Source: Symbiodinium natans (Eukaryota; Sar; Dinophyceae; Suessiales; Symbiodiniaceae). From it: DNA of 64,000 nucleotides. Both the position numbers and the translations under genes were made by a program. Of this stretch, positions 12,601 through 26,400 are shown piece after piece. Numbering within the stretch: position 1 is the first letter of the stretch; each line of letters begins with the position of its first letter. The stretch covers positions 53,501-117,500 of the forward strand of contig CAJNDS010000039.1 in NCBI GenBank assembly GCA_905221605.1, written 5' to 3'. The notes under the pieces are model-generated. The model worked only from the letters and a program-made list of their open reading frames with translations, made no database searches and was not told the origin of the DNA.

Positions 12601-15600
12601 GGCGGGCGCCACCATTCTACGATTTGGGAAGAGATTTTGAGTGGAAGAGAACGATCCTGGAGGTTGTTTTGACACAAAGAGTTCGCGCGCCTGAGGTCGA
12701 TCGGAAAGCCTTGCCAGTGCCGACGATTTGTGTGCAGGACACCGTGGCCCCAAGGTTCGGGTCATGGCCCTCCCAATGTCGAGTCGAATATGGCGCCGTT
12801 TTGGCTATGCCAGGTCGTCCTTAGAGAAGAAGATCCTGGACATCTTCTGCCAGGCAAAAAAAGTCAGCTGGCGCTCATCGCATTTGTTGTCTCTCTCTCT
12901 CTCTCTTTCTTTCTCTCTCTCTCGCTTTCATAGTTTCTGTTCGTAACGGTGCAGGTGTTAAGGCGAGATCCCGCACTGACATCCGTCCACTCGGACTTCT
13001 TCACGTGATCTCCTCACATGTTCCACACTCTTTGGAAAGGGCGACTATACGCACCCTATTTTCAGAATGGCACTTGCAATGTGCGTTGTGTATGCCGACG
13101 TGGCTTGTTTTGCCTTCCCTGAGGCTAGGGGGCACATCCCTCAAAGCTGCAGCGCTGCTGTCAGCTCTGAGGGCTCAGGTGCCAGAGGCCAGCGCGAGAT
13201 TCTGCCAGTGATGTTTGACCGTGTAACCTGAAGCCGTTCACAACTCAATGCGACGATCTGCGACGTTAGTTAAGCCACGAGAGAGCAAGTGAGCGTCTTG
13301 AATGTGCGGCTGTTTGAGTGGTCCGTAAGCAGGCAGTTTCATTGAAACGAGTAACATGAGTCCTCGAGTCTTCGGAGGGTGCTGGCTTTGAGGCCCTTGC
13401 GCTGCAGTTCGATGAGCTCTACGCCCACCCGGACGTGGCCGGCCTCGCCCAGGTGCTGTCTGGCAGCCGCCAGGCGCAGTGAGAACGCTTCAACGAAGGG
13501 CGCTCGCATCAACTCAACTCAACCTTCGCAAACGGGCGCAAGCGGGTCATCTGCGAGTCTGCGAGCCCCTTCCTCCTCGGATTCTCGCTTTGGAGAGGTG
13601 CTGGTCCTGGGTTGTGCTCCTGTGGAGGGGCTGCTGCCAGCCTCCTTGGGACAAGAGCACATGCCACCTGGCATCATATCGCAACAAAAATTGCAATTGC
13701 ACATCTGACAGAGCATACTATCGCCATGGCCAGAGGGCAAACAGTCTCGGCACCGATTCTTTCCCCTCGTTTGCCTTCGTGGACCTCTGGGCTTGAGTAC
13801 TCTCTTTGGAAAGCGCTTTTGTGTTTTTCTCTCTACTTGGCCTTTAGAACAAGTTGCGGAGTTGTAAAAAGAAGCGTCACACAGTCCACACGATTCGCCC
13901 AAGGCTCGTCCTCCAGGAGCTCCACGAGGGCAGCTCGGCCTACAACTCCCCGCTGATTCTGAAGCCCTGGCACCTGGTTACTGTCGTGAAATGCGCTCTC
14001 TCTCTGATGTGTTGTTTTTTCACCTTTCGCTTTTCACGAGCAGCCTCGCCTTGGCGTATTGAGGTTGGAGGGGAGCTTGAATAGATCCGCGCTGTCTGCC
14101 GCTCTGGACCGCGCCACTGGCCACCGAAGCTTTCTGAAGATCTCACGTGTTGCCGTGAGATGGTTTGAGAACTCTTGAGAATGTCTGGTAGATCCATTAA
14201 GGTCATCGCCAGGCCTCGCGAAGGCTGCCCGCATAGAATCATTTGCCACGCTCCCTCTTCCGCAGGCACGATGTGCTACGGAGCAACCTTCTGCGAGACA
14301 GCATCGATGGTGAGCCTGCCGTGGTCCAGGCAAGTCACGATAAGTCACGCGGGCTACGCAAACTGAGCCAACGCGAGCCAAGAGATGGGCAGGTCACGAC
14401 TCCGGCAGCCGAGTTTTCGTGTGACATGGAGTTCTGGGATATCCCGGCGCATGCCTTACTGCCCCTCCCAGTCCCCTCCCCCCTTTCTTCTCCCTTACCC
14501 CTTGCTGCAGGGAGCGATTAGCGATTGACTCGTTGGACCCAGGATGACACGGCACAGCGACCGCAGCGACGCCGGCTTCGCCCACAGAGAAGCCCAAGTG
14601 CGGAAGACGCACATCTCGCAATCTCTCGCAATCGCATACACGTTCTTTGCACTGAGCATGTTCCTTCGGTCTCTGAGGCTGGGCAGCGGGCAGCGCGTGG
14701 TAGATGACGGAGGCTTGACATATAGCTCGCGGGACTTCGCTTTCATTGCCAGCTGACCTTGGCCCGGGCTGAGTGCTGGGCATGCACAGAGTCAAAGGTC
14801 AGGCCACAGCAAGTCTGTAGGTCTCTCACTGCGTCACGAAGTCTCTCAAAAAGAGTCGCAATGCCAAAGCGTCACAAAGACAAGTTAAGAGATGTCCCGG
14901 GGTTGGGCTTGTGGGGCACCTGACTCTACCTGGAGAATTCTTTCGCTATTGCTTCAACAACAGATCTGTCATCCTTCCAGAAGAAGTGGGTTTGAGTCCA
15001 CACCTGGCGTGATTTGAGTCTGTGAAGAGCTCCAGGGTTGCCATGCTCTGTCTGTCAGGGTGAGCCGTGAGACTATCATGGCCTAGATCGACTACCTATC
15101 GACATCTTGTGACTCTTGGGCTTGTCTCGTGTGCTCTTCCTTGTGCAGGAGGAGCCGAGGGTGTGCAGCGAATGACCTCGTTCCAGCGCATGGGCTCATG
15201 GCCCGCTCACCGCCGTGTCCTAAAGCATCCAGAGCTACACCAGCTTTGCCAGGTTGGGCATCAGTGGTGAGTTCCGTTCGGGTCCCGGAGGCCCAGCGCA
15301 GCCTGCACTGCCCTATGCCAGTGCAACGCAGTGCAGCGCAGTGCAGCGCAGTGCAGCGCAGTGCAACGCAGTGCAACGCAGTGCAACGCCAGAATGCGAC
15401 GGCTGGTAGGCACCGGCAACGTGGAGAGGCCGACGGGCACAGAACTAAAGCGCTTCACTGGCTCAACTCGAATAACTTCAGCAGCTGCTCATGTAAAGAG
15501 CTCCGAAACAATAGGGCGGCGAGTTGGCGGGGCCTCTTCGAGCGTGTGGGCTGCCCGGATCCAGATGCTGAGAGTCAGCCGTTTGTTCTCCCTTTGTCAG

Positions 15601-18600
15601 ACAACTTGAGTCTGAGAGCCCTTCAGGCCCAAAGCCCCCAAGGCCCCAAGGCCCCAAGGCCCCAAGGCCCCAAGGCCCCAAGGCCCCAAGTCCCCAAGGC
15701 AAACGTAGCCACGCCCTCTCTATGCCTCAGGGCAGGCCACGGCGTCCCAGCTGGTCGCCAGTCTTGTACCAGGTGGCTCGGGGTTTGGCAAGCCTCGGGA
15801 TTGAGACATCTTGGGACATGAACTTTATAGCTTTCACCAGCGCTCTGCCTCTATTTGCCAGGGCTACAACTCTCCTCCGTTGCGATCGCCCAACGAAGAT
15901 CGGGAAGCTGCTAGCCTAGTTTCTTGCCAGGTGCAGAAATCAGGCCACTCAAGGCCACGCCATCAGCAGAGCGCAAAGCCCCGAGGACAGGATGCCCCTT
16001 ACAGAAATGCTGGTGTCCTACTGCTTTGGCATTCAGCGCGCAACCATGTGCAACATCCAACATGGGTCAGATATGGGCTATGGGCTGAAGGTGCAGCACC
16101 AGCAGCCTGAGTCTTGGTGATTTCAGCCGAGCGCAGCAATGGTCCTGGACTCAGTCGGGGCACTGCCGCAAGTGTTTGTGCAGTGGATAGACCTCAGGTC
16201 ACCCGGGTGTAGCGAGCTGGTGCTATCCTGGTTGGTGGAGGAGGTTCAACGATATGCCGCAGCTCCGTGAGACATTCTTGAACTCTGTGAGATGTACAAC
16301 AGGCCAAGAAGCCCTTTGACCTCCGGGACGAGCCCTTGCTCCGCGTCGTTCTGGCCAAGGAGCCCCGCGCACAAACAGAAGCAGGAGAGGGAACCGGAGT
16401 AGAACCAGACGAGAGGCGTTGCCGGGGATTGTCGGGAACATCCGGCAGCCGTCTTTTGAGCACTGTCCACCTTGCAGAGGCGAGCCCAGATTGCCACTTC
16501 CTGCTGATCAACATGCATCATGCTGCCAGGGCCACGGTTTCGGGTGTAGCACGAGTTCACGAATTCAGGACGTGCACTGGTCACTTAGCCATCTGTCGTA
16601 TGTGACTATGTCAGTCACTATGTCATACTATGTTGTCAACGAACGAACCCATAATTGCAAACGCAGCGCAGTTGATAAAGACGGGCTCCGAACAAGAGTT
16701 CACGACCTCATCAGTCGTCTGCCACGCAGAGGCGAAAACAAGTCTTGAATGCTCTTTGCAGCAACGACAGCTGTCGGTGATGTCCACTTTGTCCCATCCC
16801 AGGCCCGAAGCCCTGAACTCGAGACTCTTAAGCGGGCATGGATGGGGCCCAGATTGAAGCTTAGCGCACCCTTGGCGAACGACAAGCTTGCTGAATCCCA
16901 CGTCAGTTCTTAAGTCTCCAGCAAGCTTGATCACAACTGCAACTTCCAACTGGAAGTCCTTCTTCCTGCTGTGGCCTTCCCTAAAATGACACCCCGAGCG
17001 TCCAGTACGCTCAGCGCAAGTCTCTCGTCCGTGACCTGTGTATTGATCGAATTTTCATGCAATTATCAAAGCAATCACTTCGCAATCGCGATTTGTCTCA
17101 GGTCACGGACGGACGATCGCTGTCGATTCTCAGGCCCCATGTCAGCTCAGAAAAGAAAAAAAACAGGGCGCTGCAGCCGCTACTGAGCCGCCATTGCTTC
17201 CGGCAGGCAAGAGCTGACCGCCTTCTACAACCAGGCTGTGCTGAAGCTGGAGGCCTCGGACTGAGAGATCTCCGGAGCTCAATTGAGCGGCGCTTTTGAG
17301 CGGCGCTTTTGAGCGGAGAGTTAATGAAAGCTTGCCAGTGATCCCGAAAGAGCCCGAGCCTTGCGAGTCCTTGCATGTCCTTTGCATGTCCTTTGCATGC
17401 GAGTTGCGGGCACTTTGCCGAGCACTTGTGAAATCTGTGAGGCTCCCAAGCTGCCGGCCTTGTCGATGCAATACGCCGCTGCTTGGAGCGGAAGAAAGCG
17501 GCTTTTCAAAGCGGAGGGCAAAGCGAAAGGCAAGCTTCTTGATGGATTCTGTGCCAATTGTACAAGTCGCGCAGCCAAGGACTTTGCATACTGTCAAAGA
17601 CAATGGATGGCCCAGGCGTTCGGTCACTGCTCTCACCCTTCTCTGGCCAATCGCTGCACGATGCTGAGCAACAGTTCTGCAACTTCGCGATTGATCTCAG
17701 GGTCGTCTTGAGAGGGAGCTGGCCTTCTGGCGATCCCAACTTCAGCAGCTACCGGCTCTTCAGGCCCTAAAAAACAGACAGAGCTGCAACACTCAGAGCA
17801 CTCAAAAGAAACAGAAGAAGAACCGAAGAACCCTTCTCTCTCTCGCTTCTGTGCTTCTTGGCTTCTCTGCTTCTCTCTGCTTCTCCTTCCGCGCAGCTCC
17901 TCACGGACTTCTCCCGGCCTCCACACCTGGCGCTGGATGGGGGCCAGGCAGTCGAGAGAATTATCAGAGTCAGGAGGAGTTAAATTCAAGTCACTACTGT
18001 ACTGTACTCGCTGCTTCACTGGCTTCTGACATCTTCTGACTCTCTTGCGGGCTCCCGCGGGGCGTGGCCTGTTTTTTTCGGGAGTGTTTGCGGAGGTCGC
18101 GTTTCAGTTGCAGCCGGCGCTTGCAAACCGGCTTCGCAGCCTGGCGCGGGCCAAGAGCGTCACGCTCTTCACGCTCCTCCTGGGCCTGCTGCTTACAGTG
18201 GCTTACAGGAGATCGGGAGACACAATCTTTGTTCTTCTGTTAACACTACGTCTCTGAATCTCTGAGGTGCTGAGTATCTGTTAAAGTCTATGTTCCCTCC
18301 TTCGATCTGCTTGGTTGAGGCCTCTTCAGCATGGCGCTGGGCCGCTGGGCTGCGGCACAGGACCTCGCCGTCGCGTCGCCCGTGGGCCATCGCCAGGGGC
18401 CGCACCCTCAAAAACCCCCAAAAGCGCTTAAGTGGCAAGCCCTTGAAGCCGCCGTTGAGTCTCAGCCTCCGGCACTTCTTTCTTCCCTTCCACAAAAGCA
18501 CAGAAAGTCTGCACCCTCCATGGGGTCCCCAGTTGCTCTGCAACCCGCCCACAAGGAACGCTGTGGAGCCGCTGATTGGGTACTTTGTGTTGCTGCCTTT

Positions 18601-20373
18601 GTCGTCCTCTATCATGCTGCATGTGAGTGCAGCTGGCTAGTTTGGCTTGAGCCATCTGTTTTATAGGCATGTGGCTCTTGCAAAGGAACACCGTGCTCTT
18701 CCGCGTGAACCTGAAGCCTCCATGCACATTCGAGGTACGCCCATCGGAACGCCTGCATACTGTACGGCCTGTAGAAGGGTCACACAGGGTTTCCAATGTC
18801 AGTGAACGCTTGCCAGGACCTTCTGCAAAGACTCCGTGACACAGTGGTCGGTTCTTTCAAGAACTCTTCAGCTCCTTATGCAAAGGTGCTGGAGGTCTGC
18901 AGGGAAAGTGATGAAAAATCTGATGGAAGTCCACGAGCAGCCTCAAACCCAGCTCCGGAGGCAGCTGAACTTGATCCTGCTGCTGTACCAGCAATGTTTG
19001 TGCTCCAGGACCCGTCTCGTTGTTTTATGGCACGTGTCGGCGTGAGATGTGAGATGGCGTGTGCAAGGACAGGGACGAGACAGTATGGAGCATGGAGGCT
19101 CGGCACGGAGCTTTGCGAAGGGACATCACAAGGATGCAACATGTGTGGCTGACCCACATGCACATACTCGTGTGCACACGTTAGCACTTTGTTGGCCCTG
19201 GAAGGGCCTGCGGGTTGAGAAGATGGACATCAAGAGGACAGCGGCCCTCTTCGATGTCACTTGTGAGATGCAGGCCGGGATTCATCGCAGGCTTGCGGCT
19301 CGCCGTGACTCGCCGTGGCTTGCCGTGACTAGCCGTGTGCGCTTGCGTTCTTTGTTGGGGGGAGTGGGAGGAGATGCCTGGATCAGCTGGAGGCACAGTC
19401 AAGTAGGAGGGCAGGGCCGCCGATGTCGAATGTGATTCCCTGTTGTCCATCATTCAGGACTCCAGGGGCTCCTGGATCCTTGGATGTGCAATTGAGTCTT
19501 GAAGGATGAACAAAGTCAGGGTATAAGTAGAGAAGTGACGAAGTTTGTGGTGCGTAATTCGGCAGCCTTCTGAGTTCTCTTCTTCTTTTTAGGTCTACAA
19601 CAAGCATCTCTGGACAGAAGCGCGTGCTGCGACCTGAGCTACTGTTTACTGTTTACTGGTACGGGGAAAATCTGGGAAGTCCTCGGCACCACCGGCGCTT
19701 CAGCAAAGCTTCGTTCAAGCGGGGGCACGCTGCTTGTTGCATGTTGTAACAGTAACAATTGTACTTCTCTTTGCAACGCTTCGAGGCCGTGCGCTTTGCC
19801 GAAAGCCTGCAGGCCGGGTCTGAGACAAAGTTTTGACAGCTCGCTCTCACCTCGCTCTAACTGTTTGTTGGAACCCCGCAGCGCCTTGGAATTGCTTTGC
19901 AGACGATGGCCTTGGCTGTGGCAGAACAGCCCGGGGTGGACCTGCTCCATCTTGCAGTCCGGTTGCTGAGCAATGCTGAGCATTGATATTGCACTTGTCT
20001 CCGTTTGCTAAATCAGTCATAGGAATGAGGATGTACAATCGAACAGATCGGGTCCACACAGCGCAAAGAGAGCTCCGCATGAAGGAACGGAACATGTGCC
20101 TCCACCAAGTCAGCCCAGTCCCGTCCCTGCACAGTGCGCGCTTTTGAGTGGTTGTTGGCACCTTCCAGCCAATCCGCTTCAATCCCCGAACTTTCACCCT
20201 GCGCATTGTGCGTTTGCCTCCCGGTCCTTCCCACTTTGGGCGCTTGGCCCATGGTCGCTGGGGGTATCCGGGAAATTCTTGGATTGGGCCCCTCTTCTTG
20301 TTTTGCGGCCGTACTGGCCTTGATCGGACTTTTTTTATTTGTGGGGCGTGGATTTCTTCCGCGCAGGAGACAG

Positions 20374-20408
<35 letters not shown>

Positions 20409-23400
20409 AAAAAAAGAGAGAGCTCCCTGCGTCTCTCTGCTCGAGGTCGTCTCCAACAATGACCGGGCCAGGGTCCTGGAGTGGGGCGGCCACAACCGGC
20501 CGCTGCCGTCGCCCGCTCCCCTCGTCAAGGCAAGCAAGCGCAGCTCTCTCGCAAAAATCGCTCTTTTTGTCATTGTGAATCACTTGCGCTGGGCCAGGCT
20601 TTCAAGGTGCAGCTCCTCCAGTGCCCGCAGGACGTCGCCATCCTCTCCGGTGTGCGGTCCCCAGTGTAGTCTCTACGTTGCTTGGACTAGAGTTGACGAG
20701 GGAGAGCGATTTTGTGAGCGAGGACCAGGAAGTGACTTATAGCGAGTTCGGTGGCCGGGTGGCTGCCTTGGCCTCGGTCCTGGCCTGAGCTGAAGTTGAC
20801 CCGTCCAAATGTCCACCGATCCTGCTGAGCTTCCGAACTTCCCCCAAAAGAGGCGTTGCGGTCGGAGCTGCATTCGGAGGACCCTTCCGAGGAGCTTCTC
20901 GTGGCTTTGGTGCTGCCCCGGTCAGTGGACTTGGCCCCTGGGCAGCAAGCAAAGGCTCTGGCACTCTCCGGCGTTTTTTTTTTTATATTCTCCGAGTTCT
21001 CTGTGGTCTCTGAAGGCAGTGGCAATCTGGGCAACCCTCAGCATTGCAGCCGCGTATGTGCCCATCGATCCGGAGTATCCGGTGGAGCGCATCGCCCACA
21101 TCTTGTCGAACGCCGGGCCGCGCCTGGTCCTAGTTCAAGAGAAGCACGCGCACCTTGCAGGTAGCTTACGTGTCTTCGGGACCTGGCAGTGGCCGAAGAC
21201 GCCGGCAGGGAACACACAGGATGGGGTGGAGCTGCTTCAGCAGGCGCCGTCACACCACCTGGCCTATGTGATCTACACTTCTGGCTCCACGGGTAGACCC
21301 AAGGGAGTTGCAATCGAGCACCGTTCGGCTGCGAACATGGTGCAGGACAGTTCTGTGCAAATTCTTGCTGCGCGGGCCCATGTCTCAGCGGGGGCGACTT
21401 TGCGCTTGCCAGGAACAGCTGTCGCTCATGCGCATTGTCCGGAACGATCGCGTCCTCCAGTTCTTCAAGCCTGCTTTTGACGGAGCTGTGCAGGACTTCC
21501 TTCAGAGGTATAAGTAGCACTGTGCTCTAAAGTGCACTAAATTCAGTACTTCGCGGCATGTTGTCTGTATCGTTTGTATCGTGTGTGCCGTTTTTTTTTC
21601 AAGTGAAGAAAGGAGTACTTGAGCACCTTTCTGGCTGGCGCCGCGCTGGTACTCTGGGGTGAGGGGAGTGAGGAGACCTTTGCGGATGCCTTGTTGCAGC
21701 ACCGCTGCACGGCCTGCACCCTGACGCCGTCCGCACTGGCGGTCCTGGACCCCAAGAGGCTGCCACTTCTGTCGAAGCTGGCGGTGGCTGCCGAGGCTTG
21801 CCCGCCGAGCTTGGTGGAACTTTGGGCAGAGCGGCCCAAGCGTCGCCTCCTGAACGCATATGGCCCCTCGGAGAACACGGTCGTGGCAACCTTTGCCGAG
21901 CTGAGCTCCGACAGCAATGAGAGCTCCAATGACTTCGTCTTCGGTTCCTTCGACAGTCCGACGGGAACGTCAGGGCCCTCACGGCAGCAGCAAGTGCCCA
22001 TCGGAAGCCCCCTCCCCGGGGTCCAGTGCTACGTTTTCGAAGCAGCGTCTGCGAAGTCACTTCAGGAGTGCCCGGGGTTTCTTTACCGACACCCACGCAC
22101 ACACCCTAAAAGATGATTTTGGAACCAGAGTTGTGCGAGTCAGGCTCCGCATCTGAGAGCCACACGGAAGTTCTAGCTGAGTCTCTTCAAGTCCAAGAGA
22201 GGCAATCGGCACTCCGGGCGAACTTTGCCTCGGCGGCCCACTCAATTGAAATCGCGGACTCCCTGTGTTGCCACTGTGCTTTCGACAGATCTTCTAAGTC
22301 TCCAGAGCTCAATTCGCTGCTTTCTGCCTAGGCGGCGTCCAGTTGGCTCGCGGCTATTTCGGAGATGCGGCCAAGACAACAGAGAAGTTTGTGGCCAACC
22401 CTCTCTTCGGCCAAAAGATGCAACGGATGTACAAGACAGGCCATGTGCTCCCGCTCGTGTGTAGCATCAGGATGAGTTGAAGTTGAGTTTCCCGGTCTTA
22501 TCCTGCAAAGTATACCCATGTCATCATAGCACGGCGCAGCCCGTGAAAGCCGACCACGACGACGTCTTACTAAGTCCTTTCAAAACACACCTCAGTGACA
22601 CCTCTCTCTTCCGGTTTCTGGGCCTCTGTGAGTCTCGGCGCTGCTTGGGACAGATTTTTTCTACCCGCAGATACGACTCCTCAGAAAACACCTTAGGTAT
22701 TGGTGCTGTGCTGCGTACGCCGGGAAGACAGTTACACAGTTATACAAGTTGCGAAGGGAAAACTCTTTCAACGTGAGTTTCCCTGCTTGCGGGACGGACC
22801 CAAGTACCGACCTCTAAATTGTGGTCCTTGGGGGGCTCTGGATTTAGTAGGCGGGTTGTGCTTTGGCGGGAGATGGAACCCGACCCCCCCCGCTTCTTTA
22901 AGCCGTGCAAGCTTTTTTCAAAGCATATGACAGATTGAAACCCATCATGCCTTTTTTCAAAGTATGTGAACGATTGAAGCTTGTGTAACCCGCGCAAAGC
23001 CCCTCCCAAAGCACATGAACGATAAAAGCCCATCAGGCCATTTTTTTCAAGGCATGTGAACGACTGATGCGAGCATTGTGTTGCAAATGGGGGGTGGCTG
23101 CCGCCCCCGCTTCTTTAAGCTGTGCAGGCTTTCTTCAAAGCATAAGACAGATTGACACCCATTATTCCATTTTTTATATCATCTGAACGATGCGGACATT
23201 GTGTTTGCAAATGGCGGGGGCTAACCCCCCGCTTCTTTAAGCCGTGCAAGCCTTTTTCAAAGTATACGAACGATTAAAGCCCATCAGGCTACTTTTTGCA
23301 AAGCATATGAACGATTGAAACCCATGATGCGAGCATCGTGTTTGTAAATGCCCCCCCCCCCCCCAACCTCCCCGCTTCTTTAAGCCGTGCAGGCTTTTTT

Positions 23401-26400
23401 CATAGCATATGACAGATTGAAACCCATCATGCTAATTTTTTCAAAGTATGTGAACGATTGAAGCCCATGATGCGAGCATTGTGTTTGCAAATGGGGGGGG
23501 GGGTGTTGCGCCCCGCCTTCGCCCCAACCCCCTCGTTTTATAAGCCATGAAAGCTTCATTCAAAGCATATGCGTCTTTTGAAACCTATCATGCAAGCAGG
23601 GCTGCGCCACCCCCCACCCCGCCAAACTCCCCGCTTTTTAAAGCCATGCAAGCTTGCGAGCAACATTGATAAGAATTCCTACGAAAAGCAGTACGAATCC
23701 TATGAAGATATGGAGGGAATGGAGGTTTTCGTAGGAAAAACAAAAAATGGAACGGTTCCTATGCAAATATTAAGGGAATGGAGTTTTTGTTGGAAAAACA
23801 CAAATCGACCAGATCCCATGAAAATTGAAAAGGGCATGTAGCATTTTCCAAGGAAGACCGGGGGACCAGCACCAGGAGACCAGGGGACCAAGAAAAAAAC
23901 ACAAAACAGAAACAAAGTACCAACAAAATTCTCCGCCCGATTTTAGACGCGATCCGTATGAATTTAAACGGGATGAGTTTAAATGAATTGAAAAGGGATG
24001 AGTATATGAATTTGAAAAGGTCCATATGAAGTTAGAAGGGATGAGTTTGTATAAACATTAAAGAGGGCCCCGAAAACAACGCCTGTTATTCGAGGACGGG
24101 CTGGCCCGTGGACCACCCCTTTGCCGGATTGATCAAGACATTTTTTCTCCTTCTTGTTTATAAAGGAATTCTTGGGATTCCGGGTTCTGCCTGCAAGACT
24201 CAAAAGGCCTGCCTTTCAGCCGCCGGGCCCGGGGCCAGGACATTAAAGCGGGTCCTGAAACAATGCCCATAATTCGAGGTTAGTCTGTCTGGACCGCCCC
24301 TTTGCCGGATTGATCAAAGATAGTGTTTTTATTTTGTTTTTAACACGAGAATACTTGATCTCGTGTTAGTTGGGATGTTGGGATTTTGGAAAGAAGGTTT
24401 GCCTTTACGATTCACAGGCCCGGCCCTTACGCCGGGCCAGGACATCGGTGTAAAGCTGGCTTCAAAACACACCCAAGTTCTGACAACAAAATCCGGCTTC
24501 CGGGAACGATTCGACTTTAAAGAGCGTCCTGGGCAACCTTTGAAGAGGAATAGGTAGGAGCCTTGTGTAAGGGGCACAAAAGGGTTCAATTAAATACAGA
24601 CAAAGCATCCGCACCCCCAAGCAGTCAAGGTGTTCTGAATAGCCCAGCCAATCTGATTTTATTCAGGGGGCCCCCATTAAACCGGGTGCAACATCAGCGG
24701 GCGTCGAGGGGGTTTCTAAGTTCCCCTGAAGTTCTTATCGGGTCGTGGCAGCCCACCGACATGGAAACTGGAGAAGCATTCGGTAGAAGCGCAGCCTAGT
24801 AAACTTGTCGGGCCTTGGCGTCCTCAAGGGGTCTGTCAGGGGTTGTGCGTGGCCCAAAACTTTTCCTGAGTCGATGCTGCAAGGTGATGTGGTGACGTGG
24901 CTTCCGCAGGGACAGCTCCTCTACTTGGGCCGGAACGATGAGATGGTAAAGGTCCGAGGATTCCGTATTGCCCAGCCGCCTCGTCTTGGTGCATTCTCAG
25001 AGGGACGGAGGAAGGAGGAAGGAAGGGAGGGAGCGGAGGGAGGGAAGGGAGGAAGGGAGGAAGGGAGGGAAGGGAGGGAAGGGAGGAAGGGAGGAAGAGA
25101 GGAAGAGATGAAGACAGGGAGGGAGAGAGAGAGAGGGAGAGATTACTTTGAAAGAAAGAAAGACTAATTTATTGTGAGTGGTAGCTGCAGAGTGACGCGG
25201 GATCGGGGCTCGCAGCCGTGCGGGGGTTTCGCCCATGCCCCAAAGAAAGAAAGAAAGATTAGTTTATTTACCCGCTATATAAGGCTATTATGTGCTCTAT
25301 CCGTATTTGGCACGGACGATGGCGCCGCCAGCGCATGACTTAGTTGCTTAAAGGTTTGGCATCTTTCTGCTTTTGCATTTTGTTGAAAATCTTTGGAAAA
25401 GTTATGTGCTCTATCCGTATTTGGCACGGACGATGGCGCCGCCAGCGCATGACTTAGTTGCTTAAAGGTTTGGCATCTTTCTGCTTTTGCATTTTGTTGA
25501 AAATCTTTGGAAAAGTCGGGGCGACTGACATTTTTCGTTTTACATCAAGGCTCGTGAAATCGTAAACATTTCAGAAATTAGTCTCGGGGTCGTTTCTCTT
25601 ATGCATTCATAAACATGTCCAGGTCCTGTGACATTTCTGTTTCTATAACCAAGTCTCAGTGTTCCGTCGTTTGAAGCATCAGGGCCTCTTAAACTGTTGA
25701 AATGTTTAAAAATTAAGTCCGGCAGGGCCTCCCCGGTTCGGGAAGTCTGATTCTGGGTGAAAACCGTGCGTGATAGCAGTAAGAACACATGTGTTTTGAA
25801 CATTCTACACGTCATCATTTAAAAACATCGAAAAAACGCACGAACATGCTGTTTATTGCTGTTTGGCGAGCACCGGGTGCCTGACAGCCATTTTGCCACA
25901 AATCCCAATACCTGAAAATCCCAAAACCGAAATCAAGAAGCCTACTTCTTTTTGGATAAATGTGCATTTTTGAACCTTTCTAGGCGAATCAAGCCTTCTA
26001 TGCGCAATTCGTGCCTTTCGCTAAAATGGTGCTTCAAGCAGCCCATGGTCAAGTTACAGTAAGCTTTTCTGTGTACAAGGTAATGGTACGTGAAGTATAT
26101 ATCTTTGGCATTTGCTAAGAAATGAGAATGAGTAGAATGTTTGTATTTGCCTTTACCTCAATAATTTCGATATAAAGTGTTTGTTAAGTAGGGTGTGGCC
26201 TTGTGACTTAATCCAAATTGGATGTACTTGTGAATGAGACTTAGAAGAGGCTTTTTTGGGGTGTGGCATCTTAAGATAGAATTCCAGTGAAATCAAGTAC
26301 TAGCGAAGCCCGAAGGAGGATTTCTCATGCTTTGTTTCTTAGGGTGTGGTCATGCAGTTTCAAGTTATGCTTAGACTTAATCATGAATGAGGCTCAGAAG

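Larger units (their letters stand above)
14310..16154 (+). other. Large intron inside C2
   Basis: 1.8 kb. The flanking exons join in phase (GAT G|TC GGG), so no exon is required. It holds two short tandem repeats (listed separately) at 15320-15390 and 15630-15690. I saw no gene. Confidence 0.6.
22440..24883 (+). other. Intron of A2 rich in satellite-like repeats
   Basis: 2.4-kb intron that splits the TGD motif: TAC AAG ACA G|GC...AG|GT GAT. The left half holds a degenerate tandem cluster (22890-23655), the right half a diverged tandem pair (24058-24430) with a hairpin. I saw no gene inside. Confidence 0.7.

Noticed and set aside
22500-24000. Possible small - strand genes in the satellite region
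   Set aside because: Frames are short, overlap repeats and show no motif.
24341-24368. Rho-independent terminator
   Set aside because: Perfect hairpin but intronic, no U-tract, eukaryotic context.
25884-25905. GCCATTTTG string resembling part of the dinoflagellate spliced leader (relict SL)
   Set aside because: Only about nine bases match and the downstream part diverges; too weak to call a retroposed-transcript scar.
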